This document shows positions 40,151 to 55,200 of a stretch of 64,000 bases of DNA, one piece after another. The notes under the pieces are model-generated. The model was not told the DNA's origin. It saw only the letters and a program-made list of their open reading frames with translations, and searched no databases. The position numbers were made by a program, and so were the translations under genes. The first letter of the stretch is position 1. Every line of letters starts with the position of its first letter. Source of the DNA: Protula sp. h YS-2021 (taxonomy: Eukaryota; Annelida; Polychaeta; Sabellida; Serpulidae); assembly GCA_949752745.1 (NCBI GenBank), contig OX457034.1, positions 30,919,544 to 30,983,543 on the forward strand, written 5' to 3'.

Positions 40151-41315
40151 AAAGTTTTCTACAGGCGAGTGTTAAATGAATGGTTTTAAGAACAGCGAGA
40201 TAGTTTTTTTATAAATAGATTTGTCTATTTCTTAGTGATTGGATGAATGATCAGATCAGTCCTGGAAAAAACTTCACAATAACTATGTAACTGTTTGATA
40301 TATTTTTTTAAAGTAAACCTTTGTAACCATATACATCCTTCATGTTACCAGTTACCAATACAAATATATGTAATGTAAGAAGCTACTAAATTTCAACTTA
40401 CAATTTAGATGTTTTCAGCATTTTATTTACAGTAGACTTTGTAAACCTAAATAATTAAAATGTACTTCTATTTCCAGCCGAGTGTGAGATGTGAGAAATA
40501 ATTCTGGGGTTACGGTATATACCGCCAACAACTGGAAAAATAAAAATAAATCAAGGGGTAATGTCATTGAATGTGTGATTTGTTTTAAGAACTACAAAAA
40601 GATGTATGTATTCCATAGGTAAAAATTGTAATTTATTTCTGCATACAAACAATATGTATTTGCACCAATTATCAACTCTAAAGAAATCAGGTATTACACA
40701 TATACCACCGACAAAAATGAAAATCCTGTGACTTTCTCAGTGAATTTGTGATATGGTTCAAGAGTTAGAAAGGAATGTATGTATACCTTTAGTAAAATTT
40801 GAACTTTATTTCTGGATACAAGCAATCGGTAGCTGCAACAAGTATCAACAGAAACAAATCACCAGAAAACATTGATGTAAAAATTCAAAGGTCCAGTACA
40901 TAATACGGCATATCCTCGTCTCGGACATTTGTCGTTGTCATGTATCTGCGCCGTATGTCGAATTATGCTGACACAGTTGACGCCCCACTCTAGCGCTATT
41001 ACTCTTATATTTATGACTTCCTTAAAATCTAAGCGGTTATTGTTGCAAGATCAAAGATTTCAATTTAGTTCGTTCGTTGCATAGACTGCACATCCTAGCT
41101 TTTATTTTAGTGTTAATGCATGTTTAACTGGCCAGTCGTTAACTGGTCAACCGTCAATGATGGATAATGGATTTACAGACATGTCTTGTTATATTTTCCA
41201 TGTTGATCAAACCAACACAGGTTAAACAAGACCCAAACAGTCTGAGAAATCTGATAGATTCACAGCAGGTTATATACAATTCCAGTGACATTGAAAAATG
41301 GTGTGTAAAATTACT

Positions 41316-41644
41316 GATAGAGAATTGAATTGGATAGAGCATTGGTTCGGTAAGCCGAAGGTCCCGAGTTCGACTCCAGCTCGGGGCGGCATGCAGGGAA
41401 TTGACATTTGCTCAAATTGCCTTGGCTAAGCAAATACAGTAGATAAGATCACCTATGAAGGAATTTAAAGTTGACGCCCACTTAGCGTTTCAGCCATCCC
41501 TTAAAAAACATTTTAGAAAGAAGTTAGTTTGGGCATCGTCCAATGACTTTCTTTATTTGAGTTGCCAAAGTCAATAAAATTATTTATTTTTAAACGATCA
41601 AAAGTTTCAGGGAGTGAACTCTGTAAAAAAAAAAACAAAAAAAA
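41316..41644 (+). mobile_element. SINE-like retroposon candidate, copy 3
   Basis: tRNA-like head (41316-41391), AT-rich body and A-rich tail with one C interruption. The head has the cggtaagc form seen in copy 2, so copies 2 and 3 group together in this part of the insert. Confidence 0.5.
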
Positions 41645-41820
41645 CATAGGTTTTGCCTGTAACACTTTGGTCCCTTTTTATTCTATATTGATATTGAATG
41701 TTTCAAGTCAAACCGTAAACAAGAAGAAAAAAGTGTAAGCAACGCCTGTTTTGAAAGATTTACAATGCAGCAATAAATGTTGCAATCACTCACTTTTTCC
41801 CACACCACAATCCAATTCAG

Positions 41821-42131
41821 ATGGGAAGGTATGTAGTTTATAACCAGGCTCGAGCATCCATACAGATAGTGCTGTGCAGGTTATGGCAGTAATACAGTTG
41901 GCTGAAAGTTGGCTCGGGAGTGCGAGGGCGTAAGCGTTCCGGTATTCTTCGGGACCCGGTGGATCGAGCTGGAACTCGGCTGTAGAAAGGCGAAAGGCGG
42001 CGTAAAACCCGCCCGGTATGCCGAAGCCCCGCCACTGACCAATGCACACTGTGGTTGATCATTGATGGTGGCTGGGGTGGCCGTATATACGTCAGGCTTC
42101 TGGCAGCAAGCCATAATATATATCCTGCACT
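41821..42131 (+). promoter_or_regulatory. GC-rich promoter-like core, copy 3
   Basis: Same motif order as copy 1. One CpG is lost here relative to the other copies (attgatgg near 42066), and there are two further single-base changes. Confidence 0.28.
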
Positions 42132-43243
42132 GCACGCTTCACTTTTTGTTTTTTTTACCTTTGATTATGTTTTATTTTATCCAAGAGGTAGGTTATTGTT
42201 TCTACTTCATACAAAACTTATGCAAGATTTAATCATATTTTATTGCTGGTGCATGCACATAGAAGGCTCTAGAATATGCACAACAGTATTCCACACTCCT
42301 CTAGTATCGCTTGTTCAATGCTCTTTCAATCCAACTGGACAATCAAAAGCTGTGCGTCTCACACTTCTTGATCTCTCTCACACTGCTTGATCTCTTCAAT
42401 CATGGCATTCTACCTACGTCAGTTGCAGAGTTACTTCGGGATTGAAGGCACAGAGTACGATCGTTGTACCTTACTAAGATCGAGGATGTATATTCAGACA
42501 CCGTAATATCATACTGAATTTTACTTCAGGTTTTAAACAAATATTAAGTAGTCTTAAAACTGTTTGATTTTACATACACCGTTTATAAGAGAATGACATT
42601 GAAGCATTAACTTTGGCCATTTTTTTCTATCTTAAACCATTTCAAAGAGAATAAAATACTCAGACAAAAGTACAGATGCTCAATAATCTTTCAGATCAAG
42701 GCAGATCGATGAACTTTCTAAAATACATAAACCTATTTTATTGCTAAACATTAAAATATCTGCAATAAAGAAAATTTTAATGGTTATAAAAGTAAGATTG
42801 TAATGTGTGGATAAGTTTGTACAGTGTAGCTAAAGTGAAAAGGTGGTAGTAGAATTTGCAAAGTGGGGATACCTGCTTGACCTCTTCCGAGGATCATAAT
42901 TTTAAAACTGATCTATGTGAAAATAAAAGAAGAAAGTTAATTTTCCTTGGAAAATAATAAAAAGTCAAATATATTGTACTTGCGATTGAAGAAAAATGGG
43001 CACGGTTGGGGAGAGGAAGAGCAAAGGAAGACGGATGTATGTAAATGTCTTGAGTAATAATGTGAAATAGTGAAAGTGGTTAATTTGGTGGATAGGTTAA
43101 ATTTTGAAAGTGGAATATCTTTAAAAGTATTGGTGATAGAGAGACGGGGATTTGACGAGGTGATATGGCGAATATGAATTATGTATGATCCAGTAGTGTT
43201 TTTAGGCCATTCTGAGCCCTTTAAATTGCACTTTTACAAAGGC

Positions 43244-46200
43244 AAAGTTTTCTACAGGCGAGTGTTAAATGAATGGTTTTAAGAACAGCGAGATAGTTTT
43301 TTTATAAATAGATTTGTCTATTTCTTAGTGATTGGATGAATGATCAGATCAGTCCTGGAAAAAACTTCACAATAACTATGTAACTGTTTGATATATTTTT
43401 TTAAAGTAAACCTTTGTAACCATATACATCCTTCATGTTACCAGTTACCAATACAAATATATGTAATGTAAGAAGCTACTAAATTTCAACTTACAATTTA
43501 GATGTTTTCAGCATTTTATTTACAGTAGACTTTGTAAACCTAAATAATTAAAATGTACTTCTATTTCCAGCCGAGTGTGAGATGTGAGAAATAATTCTGG
43601 GGTTACGGTATATACCGCCAACAACTGGAAAAATAAAAATAAATCAAGGGGTAATGTCATTGAATGTGTGATTTGTTTTAAGAACTACAAAAAGATGTAT
43701 GTATTCCATAGGTAAAAATTGTAATTTATTTCTGCATACAAACAATATGTATTTGCACCAATTATCAACTCTAAAGAAATCAGGTATTACACATATACCA
43801 CCGACAAAAATGAAAATCCTGTGACTTTCTCAGTGAATTTGTGATATGGTTCAAGAGTTAGAAAGGAATGTATGTATACCTTTAGTAAAATTTGAACTTT
43901 ATTTCTGGATACAAGCAATCGGTAGCTGCAACAAGTATCAACAGAAACAAATCACCAGAAAACATTGATGTAAAAATTCAAAGGTCCAGTACATAATACG
44001 GCATATCCTCGTCTCGGACATTTGTCGTTGTCATGTATCTGCGCCGTATGTCGAATTATGCTGACACAGTTGACGCCCCACTCTAGCGCTATTACTCTTA
44101 TATTTATGACTTCCTTAAAATCTAAGCGGTTATTGTTGCAAGATCAAAGATTTCAATTTAGTTCGTTCGTTGCATAGACTGCACATCCTAGCTTTTATTT
44201 TAGTGTTAATGCATGTTTAACTGGCCAGTCGTTAACTGGTCAACCGTCAATGATGGATAATGGATTTACAGACATGTCTTGTTATATTTTCCATGTTGAT
44301 CAAACCAACACAGGTTAAACAAGACCCAAACAGTCTGAGAAATCTGATAGATTCACAGCAGGTTATATACAAATAGTGAAAATGGTTAATTTGGTGGATA
44401 CGTTAAATTTTGAAAGTGGAATATCTTTAAAAGTATTGGTGATAGAGAGACGGGGATTTGACGAGGTGATATGGCGAATATGAATTATGTATGATCCAGT
44501 AGTGTTTTTAGGCCATTCTGAGCCCTTTAAATTGCACTTTTACAAAGGCAAAGTTTTCTACAGGCGAGTGTTAAATGAATGGTTTTAAGAACAGCGAGAT
44601 AGTTTTTTTATAAATAGATTTGTCTATTTCTTAGTGATTGGATGAATGATCAGATCAGTCCTGGAAAAAACTTCACAATAACTATGTAACTGTTTGATAT
44701 ATTTTTTTAAAGTAAACCTTTGTAACCATATACATCCTTCATGTTACCAGTTACCAATACAAATATATGTAATGTAAGAAGCTACTAAATTTCAACTTAC
44801 AATTTAGATGTTTTCAGCATTTTATTTACAGTAGACTTTGTAAACCTAAATAATTAAAATGTACTTCTATTTCCAGCCGAGTGTGAGATGTGAGAAATAA
44901 TTCTGGGGTTACGGTATATACCGCCAACAACTGGAAAAATAAAAATAAATCAAGGGGTAATGTCATTGAATGTGTGATTTGTTTTAAGAACTACAAAAAG
45001 ATGTATGTATTCCATAGGTAAAAATTGTAATTTATTTCTGCATACAAACAATATGTATTTGCACCAATTATCAACTCTAAAGAAATCAGGTATTACACAT
45101 ATACCACCGACAAAAATGAAAATCCTGTGACTTTCTCAGTGAATTTGTGATATGGTTCAAGAGTTAGAAAGGAATGTATGTATACCTTTAGTAAAATTTG
45201 AACTTTATTTCTGGATACAAGCAATCGGTAGCTGCAACAAGTATCAACAGAAACAAATCACCAGAAAACATTGATGTAAAAATTCAAAGGTCCAGTACAT
45301 AATACGGCATATCCTCGTCTCGGACATTTGTCGTTGTCATGTATCTGCGCCGTATGTCGAATTATGCTGACACAGTTGACGCCCCACTCTAGCGCTATTA
45401 CTCTTATATTTATGACTTCCTTAAAATCTAAGCGGTTATTGTTGCAAGATCAAAGATTTCAATTTAGTTCGTTCGTTGCATAGACTGCACATCCTAGCTT
45501 TTATTTTAGTGTTAATGCATGTTTAACTGGCCAGTCGTTAACTGGTCAACCGTCAATGATGGATAATGGATTTACAGACATGTCTTGTTATATTTTCCAT
45601 GTTGATCAAACCAACACAGGTTAAACAAGACCCAAACAGTCTGAGAAATCTGATAGATTCACAGCAGGTTATATACAAATAGTGAAAATGGTTAATTTGG
45701 TGGATACGTTAAATTTTGAAAGTGGAATATCTTTAAAAGTATTGGTGATAGAGAGACGGGGATTTGACGAGGTGATATGGCGAATATGAATTATGTATGA
45801 TCCAGTAGTGTTTTTAGGCCATTCTGAGCCCTTTAAATTGCACTTTTACAAAGGCAAAGTTTTCTACAGGCGAGTGTTAAATGAATGGTTTTAAGAACAG
45901 CGAGATAGTTTTTTTTATAAATAGATTTGTCTATTTCTTAGTGATTGGATGAATGATCAGATCAGTCCTGGAAAAAACTTCACAATAACTATGTAACTGT
46001 TTGATATATTTTTTTAAAGTAAACCTTTGTAACCATATACATCCTTCATGTTACCAGTTACCAATACAAATATATGTAATGTAAGAAGCTACTAAATTTC
46101 AACTTACAATTTAGATGTTTTCAGCATTTTATTTACAGTAGACTTTGTAAACCTAAATAATTAAAATGTACTTCTATTTCCAGCCGAGTGTGAGATGTGA

Positions 46201-49200
46201 GAAATAATTCTGGGGTTACGGTATATACCGCCAACAACTGGAAAAATAAAAATAAATCAAGGGGTAATGTCATTGAATGTGTGATTTGTTTTAAGAACTA
46301 CAAAAAGATGTATGTATTCCATAGGTAAAAATTGTAATTTATTTCTGCATACAAACAATATGTATTTGCACCAATTATCAACTCTAAAGAAATCAGGTAT
46401 TACACATATACCACCGACAAAAATGAAAATCCTGTGACTTTCTCAGTGAATTTGTGATATGGTTCAAGAGTTAGAAAGGAATGTATGTATACCTTTAGTA
46501 AAATTTGAACTTTATTTCTGGATACAAGCAATCGGTAGCTGCAACAAGTATCAACAGAAACAAATCACCAGAAAACATTGATGTAAAAATTCAAAGGTCC
46601 AGTACATAATACGGCATATCCTCGTCTCGGACATTTGTCGTTGTCATGTATCTGCGCCGTATGTCGAATTATGCTGACACAGTTGACGCCCCACTCTAGC
46701 GCTATTACTCTTATATTTATGACTTCCTTAAAATCTAAGCGGTTATTGTTGCAAGATCAAAGATTTCAATTTAGTTCGTTCGTTGCATAGACTGCACATC
46801 CTAGCTTTTATTTTAGTGTTAATGCATGTTTAACTGGCCAGTCGTTAACTGGTCAACCGTCAATGATGGATAATGGATTTACAGACATGTCTTGTTATAT
46901 TTTCCATGTTGATCAAACCAACACAGGTTAAACAAGACCCAAACAGTCTGAGAAATCTGATAGATTCACAGCAGGTTATATACAAATAGTGAAAATGGTT
47001 AATTTGGTGGATACGTTAAATTTTGAAAGTGGAATATCTTTAAAAGTATTGGTGATAGAGAGACGGGGATTTGACGAGGTGATATGGCGAATATGAATTA
47101 TGTATGATCCAGTAGTGTTTTTAGGCCATTCTGAGCCCTTTAAATTGCACTTTTACAAAGGCAAAGTTTTCTACAGGCGAGTGTTAAATGAATGGTTTTA
47201 AGAACAGCGAGATAGTTTTTTTTATAAATAGATTTGTCTATTTCTTAGTGATTGGATGAATGATCAGATCAGTCCTGGAAAAAACTTCACAATAACTATG
47301 TAACTGTTTGATATATTTTTTTAAAGTAAACCTTTGTAACCATATACATCCTTCATGTTACCAGTTACCAATACAAATATATGTAATGTAAGAAGCTACT
47401 AAATTTCAACTTACAATTTAGATGTTTTCAGCATTTTATTTACAGTAGACTTTGTAAACCTAAATAATTAAAATGTACTTCTATTTCCAGCCGAGTGTGA
47501 GATGTGAGAAATAATTCTGGGGTTACGGTATATACCGCCAACAACTGGAAAAATAAAAATAAATCAAGGGGTAATGTCATTGAATGTGTGATTTGTTTTA
47601 AGAACTACAAAAAGATGTATGTATTCCATAGGTAAAAATTGTAATTTATTTCTGCATACAAACAATATGTATTTGCACCAATTATCAACTCTAAAGAAAT
47701 CAGGTATTACACATATACCACCGACAAAAATGAAAATCCTGTGACTTTCTCAGTGAATTTGTGATATGGTTCAAGAGTTAGAAAGGAATGTATGTATACC
47801 TTTAGTAAAATTTGAACTTTATTTCTGGATACAAGCAATCGGTAGCTGCAACAAGTATCAACAGAAACAAATCACCAGAAAACATTGATGTAAAAATTCA
47901 AAGGTCCAGTACATAATACGGCATATCCTCGTCTCGGACATTTGTCGTTGTCATGTATCTGCGCCGTATGTCGAATTATGCTGACACAGTTGACGCCCCA
48001 CTCTAGCGCTATTACTCTTATATTTATGACTTCCTTAAAATCTAAGCGGTTATTGTTGCAAGATCAAAGATTTCAATTTAGTTCGTTCGTTGCATAGACT
48101 GCACATCCTAGCTTTTATTTTAGTGTTAATGCATGTTTAACTGGCCAGTCGTTAACTGGTCAACCGTCAATGATGGATAATGGATTTACAGACATGTCTT
48201 GTTATATTTTCCATGTTGATCAAACCAACACAGGTTAAACAAGACCCAAACAGTCTGAGAAATCTGATAGATTCACAGCAGGTTATATACAAATAGTGAA
48301 AATGGTTAATTTGGTGGATACGTTAAATTTTGAAAGTGGAATATCTTTAAAAGTATTGGTGATAGAGAGACGGGGATTTGACGAGGTGATATGGCGAATA
48401 TGAATTATGTATGATCCAGTAGTGTTTTTAGGCCATTCTGAGCCCTTTAAATTGCACTTTTACAAAGGCAAAGTTTTCTACAGGCGAGTGTTAAATGAAT
48501 GGTTTTAAGAACAGCGAGGTAGTTTTTTTATAAATAGATTTATCTATTTCTTAGTGATTGGATGAATGATCAGATCAGTCCTGGAAAAAACTTCACAATA
48601 ACTATGTAACTGTTTGATATATTTTTTTAAAGTAAACCTTTGTAACCATATACATCCTTCATGTTACCAGTTACCAATACAAATATATGTAATGTAAGAA
48701 GCTACTAAATTTCAACTTACAATTTAGATGTTTTCAGCATTTTATTTACAGTAGACTTTGTAAACCTAAATAATTAAAATGTACTTCTATTTCCAGCCGA
48801 GTGTGAGATGTGAGAAATAATTCTGGGGTTACGGTATATACCGCCAACAACTGGAAAAATAAAAATAAATCAAGGGGTAATGTCATTGAATGTGTGATTT
48901 GTTTTAAGAACTACAAAAAGATGTATGTATTCCATAGGTACAAATTGTAATTTATTTCTGCATACAAACAATATGTATTTGCACCAATTATCAACTCTAA
49001 AGAAATCAGGTATTACACATATACCACCGACAAAAATGAAAATCCTGTGACTTTCTCAGTGAATTTGTGATATGGTTCAAGAGTTAGAAAGGAATGTATG
49101 TATACCTTTAGTAAAATTTGAACTTTATTTCTGGATACAAGCAATCGGTAGCTGCAACAAGTATCAACAGAAACAAATCACCAGAAAACATTGATGTAAA

Positions 49201-52200
49201 AATTCAAAGGTCCAGTACATAATACGGCATATCCTCGTCTCGGACATTTGTCGTTGTCATGTATCTGCGCCGTATGTCGAATTATGCTGACACAGTTGAC
49301 GCCCCACTCTAGCGCTATTACTCTTATATTTATGACTTCCTTAAAATCTAAGCGGTTATTGTTGCAAGATCAAAGATTTCAATTTAGTTCGTTCGTTGCA
49401 TAGACTGCACATCCTAGCTTTTATTTTAGTGTTAATGCATGTTTAACTGGCCAGTCGTTAACTGGTCAACCGTCAATGATGGATAATGGATTTACAGACA
49501 TGTCTTGTTATATTTTCCATGTTGATCAAACCAACACAGGTTAAACAAGACCCAAACAGTCTGAGAAATCTGATAGATTCACAGCAGGTTATATACAAAT
49601 AGTGAAAATGGTTAATTTGGTGGATACGTTAAATTTTGAAAGTGGAATATCTTTAAAAGTATTGGTGATAGAGAGACGGGGATTTGACGAGGTGATATGG
49701 CGAATATGAATTATGTATGATCCAGTAGTGTTTTTAGGCCATTCTGAGCCCTTTAAATTGCACTTTTACAAAGGCAAAGTTTTCTACAGGCGAGTGTTAA
49801 ATGAATGGTTTTAAGAACAGCGAGATAGTTTTTTTATAAATAGATTTGTCTATTTCTTAGTGATTGGATGAATGATCAGATCAGTCCTGGAAAAAACTTC
49901 ACAATAACTATGTAACTGTTTGATATATTTTTTTAAAGTAAACCTTTGTAACCATATACATCCTTCATGTTACCAGTTACCAATACAAATATATGTAATG
50001 TAAGAAGCTACTAAATTTCAACTTACAATTTAGATGTTTTCAGCATTTTATTTACAGTAGACTTTGTAAACCTAAATAATTAAAATGTACTTCTATTTCC
50101 AGCCGAGTGTGAGATGTGAGAAATAATTCTGGGGTTACGGTATATACCGCCAACAACTGGAAAAATAAAAATAAATCAAGGGGTAATGTCATTGAATGTG
50201 TGATTTGTTTTAAGAACTACAAAAAGATGTATGTATTCCATAGGTAAAAATTGTAATTTATTTCTGCATACAAACAATATGTATTTGCACCAATTATCAA
50301 CTCTAAAGAAATCAGGTATTACACATATACCACCGACAAAAATGAAAATCCTGTGACTTTCTCAGTGAATTTGTGATATGGTTCAAGAGTTAGAAAGGAA
50401 TGTATGTATACCTTTAGTAAAATTTGAACTTTATTTCTGGATACAAGCAATCGGTAGCTGCAACAAGTATCAACAGAAACAAATCACCAGAAAACATTGA
50501 TGTAAAAATTCAAAGGTCCAGTACATAATACGGCATATCCTCGTCTCGGACATTTGTCGTTGTCATGTATCTGCGCCGTATGTCGAATTATGCTGACACA
50601 GTTGACGCCCCACTCTAGCGCTATTACTCTTATATTTATGACTTCCTTAAAATCTAAGCGGTTATTGTTGCAAGATCAAAGATTTCAATTTAGTTCGTTC
50701 GTTGCATAGACTGCACATCCTAGCTTTTATTTTAGTGTTAATGCATGTTTAACTGGCCAGTCGTTAACTGGTCAACCGTCAATGATGGATAATGGATTTA
50801 CAGACATGTCTTGTTATATTTTCCATGTTGATCAAACCAACACAGGTTAAACAAGACCCAAACAGTCTGAGAAATCTGATAGATTCACAGCAGGTTATAT
50901 ACAAATAGTGAAAATGGTTAATTTGGTGGATACGTTAAATTTTGAAAGTGGAATATCTTTAAAAGTATTGGTGATAGAGAGACGGGGATTTGACGAGGTG
51001 ATATGGCGAATATGAATTATGTATGATCCAGTAGTGTTTTTAGGCCATTCTGAGCCCTTTAAATTGCACTTTTACAAAGGCAAAGTTTTCTACAGGCGAG
51101 TGTTAAATGAATGGTTTTAAGAACAGCGAGATAGTTTTTTTATAAATAGATTTGTCTATTTCTTAGTGATTGGATGAATGATCAGATCAGTCCTGGAAAA
51201 AACTTCACAATAACTATGTAACTGTTTGATATATTTTTTTAAAGTAAACCTTTGTAACCATATACATCCTTCATGTTACCAGTTACCAATACAAATATAT
51301 GTAATGTAAGAAGCTACTAAATTTCAACTTACAATTTAGATGTTTTCAGCATTTTATTTACAGTAGACTTTGTAAACCTAAATAATTAAAATGTACTTCT
51401 ATTTCCAGCCGAGTGTGAGATGTGAGAAATAATTCTGGGGTTACGGTATATACCGCCAACAACTGGAAAAATAAAAATAAATCAAGGGGTAATGTCATTG
51501 AATGTGTGATTTGTTTTAAGAACTACAAAAAGATGTATGTATTCCATAGGTAAAAATTGTAATTTATTTCTGCATACAAACAATATGTATTTGCACCAAT
51601 TATCAACTCTAAAGAAATCAGGTATTACACATATACCACCGACAAAAATGAAAATCCTGTGACTTTCTCAGTGAATTTGTGATATGGTTCAAGAGTTAGA
51701 AAGGAATGTATGTATACCTTTAGTAAAATTTGAACTTTATTTCTGGATACAAGCAATCGGTAGCTGCAACAAGTATCAACAGAAACAAATCACCAGAAAA
51801 CATTGATGTAAAAATTCAAAGGTCCAGTACATAATACGGCATATCCTCGTCTCGGACATTTGTCGTTGTCATGTATCTGCGCCGTATGTCGAATTATGCT
51901 GACACAGTTGACGCCCCACTCTAGCGCTATTACTCTTATATTTATGACTTCCTTAAAATCTAAGCGGTTATTGTTGCAAGATCAAAGATTTCAATTTAGT
52001 TCGTTCGTTGCATAGACTGCACATCCTAGCTTTTATTTTAGTGTTAATGCATGTTTAACTGGCCAGTCGTTAACTGGTCAACCGTCAATGATGGATAATG
52101 GATTTACAGACATGTCTTGTTATATTTTCCCTGTTGATCAAACCAACACAGGTTAAACAAGACCCAAACAGTCTGAGAAATCTGATAGATTCACAGCAGG

Positions 52201-55200
52201 TTATATACAAATAGTGAAAATGGTTAATTTGGTGGATACGTTAAATTTTGAAAGTGGAATATCTTTAAAAGTATTGGTGATAGAGAGACGGGGATTTGAC
52301 GAGGTGATATGGCGAATATGAATTATGTATGATCCAGTAGTGTTTTTAGGCCATTCTGAGCCCTTTAAATTGCACTTTTACAAAGGCAAAGTTTTCTACA
52401 GGCGAGTGTTAAATGAATGGTTTTAAGAACAGCGAGATAGTTTTTTTTATAAATAGATTTGTCTATTTCTTAGTGATTGGATGAATGATCAGATCAGTCC
52501 TGGAAAAAACTTCACAATAACTATGTAACTGTTTGATATATTTTTTTAAAGTAAACCTTTGTAACCATATACATCCTTCATGTTACCAGTTACCAATACA
52601 AATATATGTAATGTAAGAAGCTACTAAATTTCAACTTACAATTTAGATGTTTTCAGCATTTTATTTACAGTAGACTTTGTAAACCTAAATAATTAAAATG
52701 TACTTCTATTTCCAGCCGAGTGTGAGATGTGAGAAATAATTCTGGGGTTACGGTATATACCGCCAACAACTGGAAAAATAAAAATAAATCAAGGGGTAAT
52801 GTCATTGAATGTGTGATTTGTTTTAAGAACTACAAAAAGATGTATGTATTCCATAGGTAAAAATTGTAATTTATTTCTGCATACAAACAATATGTATTTG
52901 CACCAATTATCAACTCTAAAGAAATCAGGTATTACACATATACCACCGACAAAAATGAAAATCCTGTGACTTTCTCAGTGAATTTGTGATATGGTTCAAG
53001 AGTTAGAAAGGAATGTATGTATACCTTTAGTAAAATTTGAACTTTATTTCTGGATACAAGCAATCGGTAGCTGCAACAAGTATCAACAGAAACAAATCAC
53101 CAGAAAACATTGATGTAAAAATTCAAAGGTCCAGTACATAATACGGCATATCCTCGTCTCGGACATTTGTCGTTGTCATGTATCTGCGCCGTATGTCGAA
53201 TTATGCTGACACAGTTGACGCCCCACTCTAGCGCTATTACTCTTATATTTATGACTTCCTTAAAATCTAAGCGGTTATTGTTGCAAGATCAAAGATTTCA
53301 ATTTAGTTCGTTCGTTGCATAGACTGCACATCCTAGCTTTTATTTTAGTGTTAATGCATGTTTAACTGGCCAGTCGTTAACTGGTCAACCGTCAATGATG
53401 GATAATGGATTTACAGACATGTCTTGTTATATTTTCCATGTTGATCAAACCAACACAGGTTAAACAAGACCCAAACAGTCTGAGAAATCTGATAGATTCA
53501 CAGCAGGTTATATACAAATAGTGAAAATGGTTAATTTGGTGGATACGTTAAATTTTGAAAGTGGAATATCTTTAAAAGTATTGGTGATAGAGAGACGGGG
53601 ATTTGACGAGGTGATATGGCGAATATGAATTATGTATGATCCAGTAGTGTTTTTAGGCCATTCTGAGCCCTTTAAATTGCACTTTTACAAAGGCAAAGTT
53701 TTCTACAGGCGAGTGTTAAATGAATGGTTTTAAGAACAGCGAGATAGTTTTTTTATAAATAGATTTGTCTATTTCTTAGTGATTGGATGAATGATCAGAT
53801 CAGTCCTGGAAAAAACTTCACAATAACTATGTAACTGTTTGATATATTTTTTTAAAGTAAACCTTTGTAACCATATACATCCTTCATGTTACCAGTTACC
53901 AATACAAATATATGTAATGTAAGAAGCTACTAAATTTCAACTTACAATTTAGATGTTTTCAGCATTTTATTTACAGTAGACTTTGTAAACCTAAATAATT
54001 AAAATGTACTTCTATTTCCAGCCGAGTGTGAGATGTGAGAAATAATTCTGGGGTTACGGTATATACCGCCAACAACTGGAAAAATAAAAATAAATCAAGG
54101 GGTAATGTCATTGAATGTGTGATTTGTTTTAAGAACTACAAAAAGATGTATGTATTCCATAGGTAAAAATTGTAATTTATTTCTGCATACAAACAATATG
54201 TATTTGCACCAATTATCAACTCTAAAGAAATCAGGTATTACACATATACCACCGACAAAAATGAAAATCCTGTGACTTTCTCAGTGAATTTGTGATATGG
54301 TTCAAGAGTTAGAAAGGAATGTATGTATACCTTTAGTAAAATTTGAACTTTATTTCTGGATACAAGCAATCGGTAGCTGCAACAAGTATCAACAGAAACA
54401 AATCACCAGAAAACATTGATGTAAAAATTCAAAGGTCCAGTACATAATACGGCATATCCTCGTCTCGGACATTTGTCGTTGTCATGTATCTGCGCCGTAT
54501 GTCGAATTATGCTGACACAGTTGACGCCCCACTCTAGCGCTATTACTCTTATATTTATGACTTCCTTAAAATCTAAGCGGTTATTGTTGCAAGATCAAAG
54601 ATTTCAATTTAGTTCGTTCGTTGCATAGACTGCACATCCTAGCTTTTATTTTAGTGTTAATGCATGTTTAACTGGCCAGTCGTTAACTGGTCAACCGTCA
54701 ATGATGGATAATGGATTTACAGACATGTCTTGTTATATTTTCCATGTTGATCAAACCAACACAGGTTAAACAAGACCCAAACAGTCTGAGAAATCTGATA
54801 GATTCACAGCAGGTTATATACAAATAGTGAAAATGGTTAATTTGGTGGATACGTTAAATTTTGAAAGTGGAATATCTTTAAAAGTATTGGTGATAGAGAG
54901 ACGGGGATTTGACGAGGTGATATGGCGAATATGAATTATGTATGATCCAGTAGTGTTTTTAGGCCATTCTGAGCCCTTTAAATTGCACTTTTACAAAGGC
55001 AAAGTTTTCTACAGGCGAGTGTTAAATGAATGGTTTTAAGAACAGCGAGATAGTTTTTTTATAAATAGATTTGTCTATTTCTTAGTGATTGGATGAATGA
55101 TCAGATCAGTCCTGGAAAAAACTTCACAATAACTATGTAACTGTTTGATATATTTTTTTTAAAGTAAACCTTTGTAACCATATACATCCTTCATGTTACC

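Larger units (their letters stand above)
41280..43066. repeat. Long-unit-specific insert, copy 3 (1787 bp)
   Basis: Same parts in the same order as the other copies. The A-run is interrupted: 11 A, a C at 41636, then 8 A. The T-run after the GC-rich core has 8 T, giving the 111-codon plus-strand frame (42055-42390) as in copy 2. Confidence 0.9.
40151..43243. repeat. Long satellite unit 29 (3093 bp)
   Basis: An isolated long unit between 17 and 12 short units. Its insert (41280-43066, 1787 bp) sits at the same point as in the other long units. Private changes include aaccaggctc for aaacaggctc near 41843, a changed base in ggtattcttc near 41943, and attgatggtg for attgacggtg near 42066. The first two alter residues in the minus-strand ORFs without breaking them. 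Confidence 0.95.
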
